The translations under genes and the position numbers were made by a program. Below, piece after piece: positions 1 through 10,019 of a DNA stretch of 64,000 nucleotides. Source of the DNA: Cymbidium sinense (Eukaryota; Streptophyta; Magnoliopsida; Asparagales; Orchidaceae); NCBI GenBank assembly GCA_021442155.1, contig CM038225.1, forward strand, positions 80,178,925 through 80,242,924, written 5' to 3'. Under the pieces are notes generated by a model. It saw only the letters and a list, made by a program, of their open reading frames with translations. It ran no database searches and had not been told where the DNA came from. Position 1 is the first letter of the stretch; each line of letters opens with the position of its first letter.

Positions 1-289
1 TGACCGCAATTGTTCGCGGTTCTTTTCTTCAGATCACCGGCCAGGTTGAGTCAACTTTGAGGAGCGTAATGACTTCCGTCAATGCCCGTAATATCGATGC
101 GCCCGTGCAAAGATATCTTGATTTTACGCGACTCGATTAATCGACGAACGATCCCACCTTCACCTTCGCGATGGATCAACTTCGAGATAGGAAGACAAAT
201 TACATCTTCAACCGGAGAAGCCCTTTCGTGAGGCATCCTCATCTCGTAGTCAAGTTCTCGATGTTGAGGGTTACCGACGAAAATGGCTT

Positions 290-720
290 GCTTGATATAG
301 ACGCTTGTTATCTCGTTGATTCCCACTTACCACCGATGCCACCGGTGTCGAATTTCATCTTGAGGTGAGGCACGATGTGACTGCCAATATATCGGAGAGG
401 TCTCCCAAATATTGCATTGTACGGACTCGACTTGACTACAATAAATTGTATCAAGTGGGTTGCGTCGGAAATTCTCCAAGAGTTACCCGATTGTCCCTTC
501 CACTAATAATGGATCGATTATCAAATCCATACAAGGGACCGCCGCTGGGTTGAAGCTTCTTTTCTATACCCATGCTAAGGAAAGTGGAGTAAAAAAGAAC
601 ATCAACCGAACTCCCATTGTCGATCAATATCCTTTAATATTGAAGCATGGATCACCACCCTGACCGATGACAAGGGGATCTTGATGTGGGACGAAGCCCT
701 CTAGATCTAAATCATCAAAG
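290..720 (-). pseudogene. Retroelement aspartic protease remnant
   Basis: Minus-strand translation at about 720-650 reads SITFDDLDLEG then PHQDPLVI, the usual lead-in to the protease of Tat-type elements. After a frameshift, the motif IDNGSSVDVLF falls at about 625-590; D-N-G-S-S is the position of the retropepsin active site (normally D-[ST]-G). Further on, YNAIFGRP and HLKMKFDT appear in a shifted frame. At least three frame changes and stops separate the blocks. In an intact element the enzyme would cut the Gag-Pol polyprotein. Confidence 0.7.
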
Positions 721-999
721 GTGATAGAATGGTCAACCCGAGACTTCTTCTTCGCTCGCTCTTGAAAGGCAATGAATATTTAGATAACACCGCCCTCCCG
801 CAATTGTTTCTATCTCCGACCGCCATGTTCCTTCCGAGTCGGTTGCCCCAAAGATTTGTCGGACGAGGGTTGGTTTTGTATAAATGGCCTAGACCTCGAC
901 GTAGTCTTTCAATCTCCTCCTTCGGGTGGCACTCTGGTTGCCTCTACGGAAAGTGGCGTAATTTCTCTTGATTTCCACTTCCGTTTTAAAGGTCGCCAC

Positions 1000-1850
1000 T
1001 GACTATCCTCTTCCGAATAGAGGGATGTTCGCATGACGAGAGAGTCAGATATTTCCGATTGAGTCATCCAGGTCGCCGCCGAGGAGGTTTTGGGGAGGTT
1101 GTCGCTTCTTTTTTTTCTCGAGATGTTTGAACATCACCTTTGGGAACCTTCTTCCGCTTGCTTGGTGGTTCAAACTGCTGTCGATGAGCACCGATAGCTT
1201 TCCGAGATTTGCCTCTATTCGGTGGACCGTGTCGATAGAATGGACTATCTCCGCATTAATGATGAATAAGTATCCCGTCGGAGTCCGAGAAGCACGCCTC
1301 AAAAGTTCGGATCTACTCCCGGTATCTGCGCTTCGTGAGGAGAACCTCGGAAGTATTCTGAGGGACTCTCCATCGCTCGGATTCGAGAGATGTGATGAAT
1401 CGATGATTCTCTTGTTCGCCAGAACTATTCTACAAAAAATCGAAGCTCTCCAAATGATCTGACGGACCCTCAGCTTAATAGAACCAAGTACGAGCCGTCC
1501 TTTGAGAGTCGGGAATACCGACACAAGATGAGTCATTTGACGAATGTGCATGATCGTTCAAAGTGATCGATATGCTCGACGACGGTTGTGCCATCGTAGT
1601 GGTCCATGCCGGAAGCTTGAATCTCTCGAATCGGGTATTGAGAGAGATGATCTCGCCGAAGGGACGAAGTTTTGGAAGAGGCGGCGGAGAATGGATCATT
1701 CGGTTGTTTGCCGAACTCTTCCCCGCACTGCCGTCGTAGTTCATCGCGCATAAGATGACGTGGAGTTTCACCGATACGAGGTTGAGCCATTCGTGTGGGG
1801 TGAGTAGAACTGGCGGTATCCAGAAGTTCAGCATCTGGATGTGGTGCCAA
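1000..1850 (-). pseudogene. Retroelement gag (capsid) remnant
   Basis: Two overlapping minus-strand frames together give a gypsy Gag pattern: a MDHYDGTT.. block followed by HIDHFER near 1600, the usual start of the Gag core, then DSQRTARTWF in the neighbouring frame near 1490, matching the 'GSAQRWF' region of plant Gags. Further down, NKRIIDSSHL and GESLRILPRF match the 'S..L..I.Q...ESLR.FL.RF' block. Frame switches at about 1560 and 1480 break the gene. Plus-strand open frames across the same bases are antisense shadows. Confidence 0.68.
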
Positions 1851-2604
1851 GGGGTTCTCTACTTGTTGATCCGCATTCCTGCAATCATTCTCGTGAAGAA
1901 AATCGGATTATGCGAGGGCGGGAACCGGCTCTTCCAGCGTGTTGGAACGCTTTGGTCCTCTCGCAGAGTCAAGAATTTCGCTCGGGAATCCTCCATCCTT
2001 GAACGATCTTCCAAAGAGGGCTGACGGACCTCACCGGGACGTAAGTCTATATGTAGAAGTGTTGGAGACTGCCCTGATCCCGAGAATGAGGAGCTGGAGC
2101 AAACCCCGCTTACCAACCATATTGGAGATATAGCAATGGGGAACCGAGATTCCCACAGACGCTAAACTGCTGCTAGAGAATTTTATTCAGATGCTAGATC
2201 TTCGCCGTAGCCCAAAAATTATCCAACACACAAGTGATGAACACGTGGGTTATAATGGAAAACCCGTATGGAAACCACGGCCTTGCCTCAGAACTTTCAC
2301 TATGTGTTCAAAGATACGTGTCCTCGCTTCGCTAGTTGAGAAGAAGGTGTTTACATGAAACAATATTCCGAGTGTAGAAAATACACATCGGCCAACTCCA
2401 ACCCAAGGGAGAAGTTTCCCAAAAGCGTGAACGGATCTTCCGGGAGCAACCTCTTGATCTTCGTGAGAAAGGAGCGAACCGGTCTTTTCTAGTCCTCCGA
2501 TCTCCTAAGGGCGAAGCTCGATCTTCGTGCACCAGGTGGTAAGGTGGTGCTGGGGATCGTCAAGGCCAATCGACCGAGGTTCTCGAGCTCGGTCTTCAAA
2601 TCGA

Positions 2605-2645
2605 CTGGTCCTAAGGTGAGAATGAAGCTCTATTTATAGATTTTG
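2605..2645 (-). promoter_or_regulatory. LTR TATA box and probable transcript start
   Basis: On the minus strand TCTATAAATAGAGCTTCATT runs down from 2641. A TATAAATA box followed about 25-30 bp on by a start-like sequence is normal for plant LTR promoters, and it lies upstream of the gag remnant in the same orientation. A similar block occurs at about 63265-63300. Confidence 0.5.
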
Positions 2646-3234
2646 GGAGTGGCGTGCCTTGTAAATTGTGGAAAACTCCAACCACTCCAACCACTCCATC
2701 GGACGGCCCAAGGCGATCCCCGACGGTGTATTTTGATGATCCGTGCCTTAATGATGTGAATTGGGTGATCTTGGATTCGTTGGATTCGCCTTTGACGAGC
2801 CGCCGACCGACTATAAATATGTCGCTTTGGTGACCATTTGGCGGATCGTGATCCATTTTCATGCTCGATAGCGATCCGATGATTCGAGTTTGGATCACAT
2901 GCTTGATGTTGTATGTTCGTCATCGAAGGTCGCTGTAAGCTTGTCAAATCGGTGATTAGATCAAGCATTTCAAAATGCCTGAGATTCGTTGATCGCATTA
3001 ATTTTCCGGGACGACAAAGTTCATAAGAAATTTACAATAAATTTGAAGGCTTGTTAATAAGTGCAAGAGAGAGATTTATTGAATATTTGAAATTAATTGA
3101 ATCCAAAAAATAAATGCAAATGATGTGTAATATTCTCAATTATAATATAAATCTAAAGTGATTCACACTACGGATCACAACACATACATGCAAGTGAACA
3201 TAAAGCATTGATGAAGGTTTTGAATGAATATTTA

Positions 3235-3530
3235 TATGCATTACAAAGTAGCCTCTCATTTTAAGTCAAATGCTTTGAAATGCATGTAGGCACTTGAATG
3301 AAATAAATTCATTGTTAAGTATTTTAAAATGATCTTACGTTATATTCAATTGCTTCAAAGCTTTCGAGAGGAAAGAGTAAAATGCTTACACATATTACAA
3401 GATAACTTTATCTCATTACATCAAAATGCTTGCAAGGGATCTTAAAGTACATAAATATGTATGTATTGCGAGTGAACTGTGGTCAGTCCCATTTCATCAA
3501 AATGCATGCAAGTGATTTAAGAAATAAGTA
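3235..3530. repeat. Three diverged short direct repeats
   Basis: Copies of a block like TCTCATT..AGTCAAATGC, then TGCATG or TTGCAAG, then a short AT-rich spacer, start near 3250, 3400 and 3480. The TCAAAATGC..GCAAG core recalls the minisatellite 1 kb to the right, but the match is loose. Confidence 0.3.
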
Positions 3531-4555
3531 AATTTCTCCAAAATTCACATAAGCATCTACAATTAGCACCCACATGGATCCTAATACAATGCTAAATGTT
3601 TAAATTCAATGTCGAGAAAATTATGGGTTAACATAAAATAAGTTTGAGTATGCTTACATGTGCTCCAATTAGTGTGTTAAATAATTAATTATAAGGTCGA
3701 GAATGTTATAGTTGAAATCAATATTAATCTAAGTTCAATCTCATCTCAAGAATTATGCATATATTTTTAAGGAATAATAATTGCTTTCTTTATGAAAGTA
3801 TAAGCTTTTGGTATTCGAATCTGAATCTAAATTAATCAATTATGTGTAATCTCAAATGTGCCTTTTCACTCGTCTTGAAAGTCGTAAATCGTACTTAACC
3901 AATCCTATCCTCCTTATAAGGATAGAAGTTGACATGATTAGCTGCAATTTAATTGCTCAATCACTAAGAAGATAATTTGTCTTTATATTCACATGCAACT
4001 ATCAATAATGACAATAAATTGTTTAAATAAAATATTCAAATAAAATTTATCATTTAAAACTTTAAAGCAAAAATCTTATGAACGCTTAGGGAAAAAAGCA
4101 CCTTGAAATTTTTGCCATTGTAGGAGATGTTTGGGAGTTCATTCTTCATGAGATAGATTATTTTTTATTCAATCATATTTTCCCTAACATAGATATTAGG
4201 GTTTATTTTGATTTGGATTCTACTTATTATGAACGAAACATCTATAGTTAATTGTCTGTTTTACTGCAGTAGGATAGCACTCTCAATTAAGGAAATAAAT
4301 AGACAATAATCCTCAACGTAAATCAATGCTTAGTGGTGTAGTGTGGATGAGTTGGGGTATAAGAGAGTAGTCCCGATCAAGATCTCATCGTTCTGTCATC
4401 CACGGACTACTATTATTCTAGTATACCAATATTAGAAGGCTATTAGTCGTAATGTCCTGGGAACATGATTAGCAACCATGGGTTGCTTCCTCCCAGGAAT
4501 CCGAGTGGATTAGGGTTGTTGTGCTAGTGTTTATTGAATTATTTAGGCTAAAATT
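3531..4555. other. AT-rich intergenic DNA, no gene seen
   Basis: No frame with protein character. It contains a perfect 12-bp palindrome TCCTTATAAGGA near 3908. The less AT-rich stretch 4330-4540 (GTCCTGGGAACATG and CCCAGGAATCC arms) may be an old element end, but I cannot name it. Confidence 0.5.
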
Positions 4556-5545
4556 AACTTACAAGTCTACCCTATAATTCAATTTTATGAAGTCTATATT
4601 ACAAACGTACGCAGAGCTTACATCCATTGAAATGTCATGATTTGAGTGATTAAAGTCTGCATTGCAGGCGTATATAGAGTGGCTTACATCTATTGGAATG
4701 CCATTTTGAATATGATTGAAGTTTGCATTGCAAATAAATCTTGGCTTACATCCATTGGAATACCGAGTCTGAAGTGATGTTTGCATTGCAAATATAGGTT
4801 GAGCTTACATCCATTGGAATGCCTGTGTTTGGAGTAATGTTTGCAGTGGAAACATAGGTTGGGCTTACATCCATTGGAATGTTGATTTGGATTGATGTTT
4901 GCATTGCAAACACGGGTTGGGCTTATATGCATTTAAATACCAGTTTTGATTTGACTTACATTTTTTTAGAATGTCGATTTTGAGAGTAATATTTGCATTG
5001 CAAACATGGGTTAGTCTCACATCTATTGGAATGCCAATTTGGATCGATGTTTGTGCTGCAAACATCAATTAAGCTTATATCCTTTTGGAATGTCATAATT
5101 TTAAATGTGTAGTTTGCCTTATGAAGAATGACTGCGCTTACATTTATTAGAATGCCATCATTTGAATAATTAAAGTTTGCATTGTAGACATGTATAAGAC
5201 TTACATCCATTGGAATGTCATGTTTGAATGATAAGTCTACATTATAGGCATGTATAATACTTGCATCCGTTGGAATGCCATGGTTTAATATGTTAATTGA
5301 AGTATGTATTGTAGATAAATATTAGATTTACATCCATCGGAATGCTATTGATTTGAAGTTAGGTTTGCATTGCAAACATAGGTTGGGCTTACATCAATTG
5401 AAATGCCATGATTTGAATTATTAAAGTCTACATTACAGACATCCTAGGGCTTTCATTCATTGGAATGCCATGATTTGATATGTTACTAAGGTATGTATGG
5501 CAAACATACCTTGGTGTTAATAATCGTTGGAATGCTAATTTTTTA
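4556..5545. repeat. Minisatellite, about 16 copies of a ~62-bp unit
   Basis: The landmark CTTACATCCATTGGAATGCC recurs, with changes, near 4617, 4683, 4744, 4803, 4863, 4921, 4964, 5014, 5073, 5135, 5200, 5260, 5328, 5389, 5452 and 5517. Spacing is mostly 58-68 bp, with one short pair at 43 and 50. Most units also hold TTTGCATTGCAAA, a short inverted repeat with one central base, followed by CATAGGTTGGG. On the minus strand several units read through without stops (repeated 'NGCKPN..C..CKH' peptides), which follows from the unit structure and is not evidence of a gene. Confidence 0.88.
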
Positions 5546-6285
5546 TGCGGAATATTTAAAATGATTTAATTTTATTTTATGTTTAGGATGAAACTTTGAT
5601 TTAATCTCATTTTTATATTTTGAGATGAATCTTTGATTTAATCTTGATTTATGTTTGAGATGAATTCTAAATTTATTAGAATCAATTTTAATGTATTTTT
5701 TATCTTTAATATTTTGTGTCTAATTTGATCAATTAGACTGCATCTATTGCAATCCCACAGTTGAAGTTTCAATATTATTATCCGAATGCAACAAGTCTTA
5801 GATATTTGATCGGTTCATCTTGATTTTTACATTGATTGTTAGATTATATTCTAGGCCTTAACACATTGTGTTTGATCCACTGAATAATTAATAATTGTTC
5901 ATGATTATGTTAGAATATAACTATGCTATTGTCGTTTCATCATTCAATTTATTCGTTAATGTACTTAAGTCTAACAAAGGAATTGAAGGTCTAAGTTTGG
6001 ATCTTTAAGCTTTTAATATGCAATTAATTAAATATTATTATTTTAATATGAGAAAAGGGAGTGTAATTTAATTGTATTTAATAATTGTAATATTTGATTT
6101 ATTTAATGTTTATTGTTAATATGAATGATTTTTTTTTATCATATTATAAAGTTCATTTTTCCTCATTTTAATGATTTTTATGAAAAATATTTAAGTTTAA
6201 TAAATTCCACGAAATTTCAGCAGTCTGACAGCTTAGAAGTGTTATATTTTCACGAAATTTAGTATGATTGACACTCTTCTCTTCT
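5546..6285. other. AT-rich DNA, no feature seen
   Basis: Long A/T stretches with scattered stops in all frames. No repeat edge or gene recognised. Confidence 0.5.
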
Positions 6286-6287
6286 GC

Positions 6288-6640
6288 TTTATATCCAAGA
6301 TCAACAGAGTGAGGTAATTTCATCTTGCACTAAATGCAAGATCAACAGTGAAGGTTTTCGTAAAATTCTTGGCTAGACCCAAGAACAATGGGCGTAGGTC
6401 TTTGAATTTTAAAAACATGTGATTTAATTAATTTCAAATAATTTAAATTTTGGGTTTATTATTTTTTATTTTAGAAAAAATAGGCATTTTGCGAAATAAT
6501 GCACTTGCACCTGCTCCCTTACTTTGGATTCAAGATTGATAGAGAGGTAATTTCATCTCGCACCGAACCCAAGATTGACAGTAAGGTTTTCAATTATTCT
6601 TGATTGGACCTAAGATCGATGGTATGAGTCTTTAATTTGT
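6288..6640. repeat. Diverged direct duplication, offset about 236 bp
   Basis: The blocks at about 6290-6405 and 6526-6640 share the same order of phrases: '(C)AAGAT..A(C/T)AGAG..GAGGTAATTTCATCT.GCAC', then 'AAGAT..ACAGT.AAGGTTTTC', then 'CTTG..T.GACC.AAGA.C.ATGG' and 'GAGTCTTT.AATTT'. Copies are visibly diverged. Function unknown. Confidence 0.55.
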
Positions 6641-6659
6641 TAAACTTGTAAATACAAAA

Positions 6660-7330
6660 TTCTTGTTTTTTTTTGAGTTTAGAAGCCATAATACTAGGTG
6701 GAAGTCTCCAATTTCCTAAAACACCCCCACTAATTTCTTTAAAACCCTCGGCTAGGTTAGAGTATGGCTTCGATATTTCACACGACAAGAGGGGTTTTGG
6801 CCTTGCTTGCCTTCACACGAGAATGGATCGCTCGGCTTCACGTAAGAATAGGGGATCGTCCAAGTTATTTCATGAGGCAAGGAGTGTGGCTTGGTCTCGG
6901 CTTCTCCACACGATGGAAGGAGAGGTGCTCGAATAGGGTTAGGGCTCAATTTCATGTGAGAATGGGGAATCGGCTAGCTCAGTTTCACGCAAGCTAGGGA
7001 ATCAACTCCAGCTAGGGTTCTCACTCTCTCGATTTTCTTGGTTTCGATCGCATGAGCAAGGTATCTCCTTGGTTGACCCTCTCATCTCCAATTTATAGAA
7101 GGTTGAATCATAACAAATCATAATCGTTTGCGCCTCTTATGGGCAGATGGTTTTAATTGCTAGGGTTTTAAATTTCTCTCATTTTCCTTCCTCTCTCTTT
7201 AATTTTTTAGTTGCAAATGTCCAACCAACCATCCACAATGTGGGCTCCAAAAATTTGTCACAATTCTTAAAAAAGTGATTTTATATCATTTAAATTTTAG
7301 AAGAAAAAAGAGATAAAACATTACCTGGAG
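6660..7330 (-). mobile_element. LTR-like fragment (uncertain)
   Basis: A less AT-rich block holding four or five irregular copies of a TTTCACG..AGAATGGG.ATCGGCT phrase between about 6770 and 7005, then near 7100 a minus-strand TTCTATAAATTGG box. The combination resembles an LTR promoter read on the minus strand. No partner LTR, primer site or coding region was found, so this is a tentative call. Confidence 0.3.
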
Positions 7331-7380
7331 ATTTCGCCCTCATTTTGTGAGGACTTTAGATCCGGTTCTAAGTTTGCAAG
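7325..7380. repeat. Short repeat shared with 26976-27035
   Basis: GAGATTTCGCCCTCATTTTG followed by .GAGGACTTTAGAT is nearly matched, inverted, at 26976-27035 (GAGATTTTGCCCTCATTTTG, then AAAGGACTTTAGAT). At the second site it is the DNA immediately outside an LTR, so it is probably an older repeat into which that LTR inserted. Confidence 0.6.
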
Positions 7381-7518
7381 CACCTATAGTTACTTACCCC
7401 TTCTAATGCTGAGAGAGAACTTTTGATTAAGGCTAATGTATCGCTAAACGCTAGTGTATCAGAAGACACTGTGGAGTATAAAATTCATCATTTTAACTTA
7501 AAAGCGGATGATTGGGGA

Positions 7519-7540
7519 ATGACGCTAGGGGTGAGCATTC
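7519..7540. repeat. hAT left target-site copy and TIR
   Basis: ATGACGC (7519-7525) followed by TAGGGGTGAGCATTC. Pairs with the right end at 13779-13800. Confidence 0.82.
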
Positions 7541-7914
7541 TATTTGGTTATTATTTGGTTTTGTTCCAACCGAATAAACCAAACTATTATTTTAAAAAAA
7601 ACCGAACTGACCAAAGTAGCACAAAAAAACCATATAAACTGAACCAAATAAATCGAATTAGAGTTCGGTTTATTCTCGATTTTCCTAAACCAATTATGAG
7701 AGAGATTAAAAAATTTTTTTTAAGTTAACAAACAAATAATAGAAATTTTATTAACTAAAGTTAAACTACATATACATATCGATACAATGTATAACGTAAA
7801 TAGTTTTTCATATTGATACAAATATACAATTTATGAATGTAATGTAAATAAAAAAATTATAAACAATTAACAAAGAAAGAAAATAAAATAGTACAATATA
7901 ATTCAATTGTATAC

Positions 7915-8460
7915 TAAACGAATCCCCATCAATTGAAATGTGATTATCGCCATAGAAAGCTATCAAATTTTCAAGACCCTGCTCAAAGAAGAGAGCAAAC
8001 TTCATTCAAATGCCTCCATTTGACAACCATCTCCAAGAATAACATATCTAGAATAAAAAAATATTATTCATGTTAATAAGATAGTATATTCTACAAAGAA
8101 TTATATAATATGAACCTAATGATTGAAGAATGATGAATAATATTATGATAAGGTCGACACAATCTCATTATCGATCAAATGAGTCTGATGTCTCTCATCA
8201 AGTGCCAATCCAACAGGCAACAGCATTGGCAATTCCCTGACCCAGAGGACCTATCCATAAAAAAGAAAAAGAAAAAAAAATTTACAGAGATTATTAATTG
8301 CTCAACAAAATCCTATGCTACATACAATGATAACTAAATGTAATTTGAAGCAAAGCCAGGACTTCAACACCGATGTTTCAAAATTCTGGTGACCAATGAC
8401 CAGTGTTCGCTTCCCCGACTAAGTCGTAAGTCCTGAACCGTCAAGTCTTCCTCCTAACTC
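7915..8460 (-). pseudogene. Captured transketolase gene fragment (three exon pieces)
   Basis: Minus strand, inside the hAT element, in the normal exon order. Piece A (about 8460-8360) gives EEDL..FR, then GHQNFET and GVEV in shifting frames, matching the plant transketolase stretch before the 'GPLGQGIANAV' block. Piece B (8250-8152) gives GPLGQGIANAV, then GLALDERHQTHL and DNEIV. Piece C (8047-7921) gives YVILGDGCQMEA and, after a frameshift, GLENLIAFYGDNHISIDGD. GDG...N is the thiamine-diphosphate binding motif. The gaps look like introns: AG acceptors precede B (TTTTTTATGGATAG) and C (TTTTTTTATTCTAG). So this is a piece of genomic DNA, not a cDNA copy. Frameshifts and the missing remainder of the enzyme exclude function. 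Confidence 0.85.
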
Positions 8461-10019
8461 CAAAGAAATCAAAGTAGAACATGAAAAGCTTTGCTAATCA
8501 AGAATGCCTCATAAATTTGAACTAGCTCGACAAAAAAATAAATACATGGTCGCCAATTGTAACTACCAACCGGTAATGTTGAGTTCATTAGAAATGATTA
8601 CAATAAAATAATAAAAAAAAACAAACCCGTGAGATTATGAAAATCAGATCACATTAATAATATGCACCATAAAGTATAAATTTCCAAAACTAAATCCATA
8701 CTTACAACAAGCAAAATATACTATCAAACATATTTGTCCACTTCATTTGTGCAATTTTTTTCTACTTTATTACGTTAAAGGCAACCCATGAATCTCTAAT
8801 CACATCCCAACAAATCCCAAATCATAGCCATTCCAAATTCCAAAGGCACGCCAGAATCTATAAAATCACACAATCTAACTAATTTTTTTAAAAAATAAGA
8901 TCCACATCCCAACAAATCTCAAACACCAAACTATTTAAAGCAAGAAGAAAATCAACACCAAATCACCTGACGCTATCAGAATAACAGATGCGAGCTTACC
9001 GTAGTAGAAAAACCAAAGCCATCAGAATGAAAGATGAACTATAAAGCTATATCCATATAGGAGGTTAAAACCATAACAAAAAAAAAACAAAGCAAGAGGA
9101 AATCAAAATATAGTCACAAAGAACACCAAGAAGTTCCCAAAAGAGTCACCAAAGGAGCAGAAAACTAGCCAAAATAGCCATCCCTCTAACCAACCTATAG
9201 CCAATAAGTACAATAACTGATCCAATAGAAGTCAAAGACAAAAAGATAAAGCGAAAAGCCCAAGAAGACAAACTACAAGCCAACTGAATAACATCAAAAG
9301 GCACCCAACCAAGCCACCAAGACACTAGCCAACTAATAGCCACCAAATATCCTTCAACCAACCATGAATAATATATACTTACATATATTTGTAATTTGGA
9401 TTTAGGAGCTCAAGCTCAACTATAAAAATATCTTTTGTTAACAAGATTCAAGTATAATATTTGAAAAATATGATCACCATATATACATACGAGATATGAA
9501 TAATTTTGGGAATCGCCAGCTCTAAGCCTTTAAGACTTAAGAGGGCAATAACACCAAAAAAAGTCACCACCGCATGTATACATCGATCATTCCATCATTG
9601 CTATCATTGCCCCTAAACCCTAAAAAAAAGCCTATTTGTAAAAAACCTTAAGATAAAACTAACGTACCAAACCAAAATTACAATCCAACAAGAAGATATA
9701 AAAATGTAAAAAAAAAAAAACATAAGATAAACTAAAATCAGACCATTGACCAATGAAAATTTGAAATCTATAAGTCTCTAAGAATATATCCCATGGAATC
9801 GGAATCAAGATTCCGCAATCCTCATCATAATTCAAGCTGAAGTTTGAGTTTCACTTAAGCTAAATGTAAACAAATAAATCATTAATTATTCATTTATTCT
9901 AAATTTCTAATTACGATTAAAAAATAAATCATTATAAATTTCAAAGATAAACAATACCTTCATCAAACTTCAATGTCATTAATATTTTCTTTCACATTTA
10001 CTGGATTTACCCATTTTGC
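8461..10019. other. hAT interior between transketolase piece and transposase
   Basis: AT-rich. It contains one hydrophobic minus-strand open frame of 71 codons (9361-9146) with two or three membrane-like stretches (GYLVAISWLVSWWLGWVPF and others), which I do not recognise. Further along in the same direction a GGTAAGC donor-like site lies near 9000. A telo-box-like CCCTAAACCCTAA lies at about 9612-9624, upstream on the minus strand. Together these could be another captured gene start, but no homology supports it. Confidence 0.3.

Larger units (their letters stand above)
1..3000 (-). mobile_element. Degenerate Ty3/gypsy element, Tat-like lineage, 5' part
   Basis: Reading the minus strand from about 3000 down to 1 gives, in order, an LTR-like promoter, a leader, gag pieces, an aspartic protease and the start of the region leading into reverse transcriptase; the rest lies outside the window. 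The order and the motifs (ITFDDLDLEG before the protease, YNAIFGRP after it, and DITGIDG near the window edge) resemble plant Tat/Athila-type gypsy polyproteins. Frames shift every 50-150 bp, so it cannot make protein. GC content falls sharply near 3000, the probable outer edge. No partner LTR or TSD is visible. Confidence 0.72.

Noticed and set aside
171..971. Several plus-strand open frames at the left edge
   Set aside because: Antisense to a recognisable minus-strand protease and pol lead-in region; no protein family on the plus strand.
4556..5210. Chain of minus-strand open frames with a repeated Cys/Asn-rich peptide
   Set aside because: Follows from the ~62-bp unit; stops and frame changes between units, no start context, no known family.
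4556..5545. Regular repeat spacing resembling a CRISPR array
   Set aside because: Eukaryotic plant DNA; whole unit diverges together, there are no unique spacers flanked by identical repeats and no cas genes.
9612..9624. Telomere-like CCCTAAACCCTAA
   Set aside because: Only two units; not an interstitial telomere array. Kept only as a possible telo-box.
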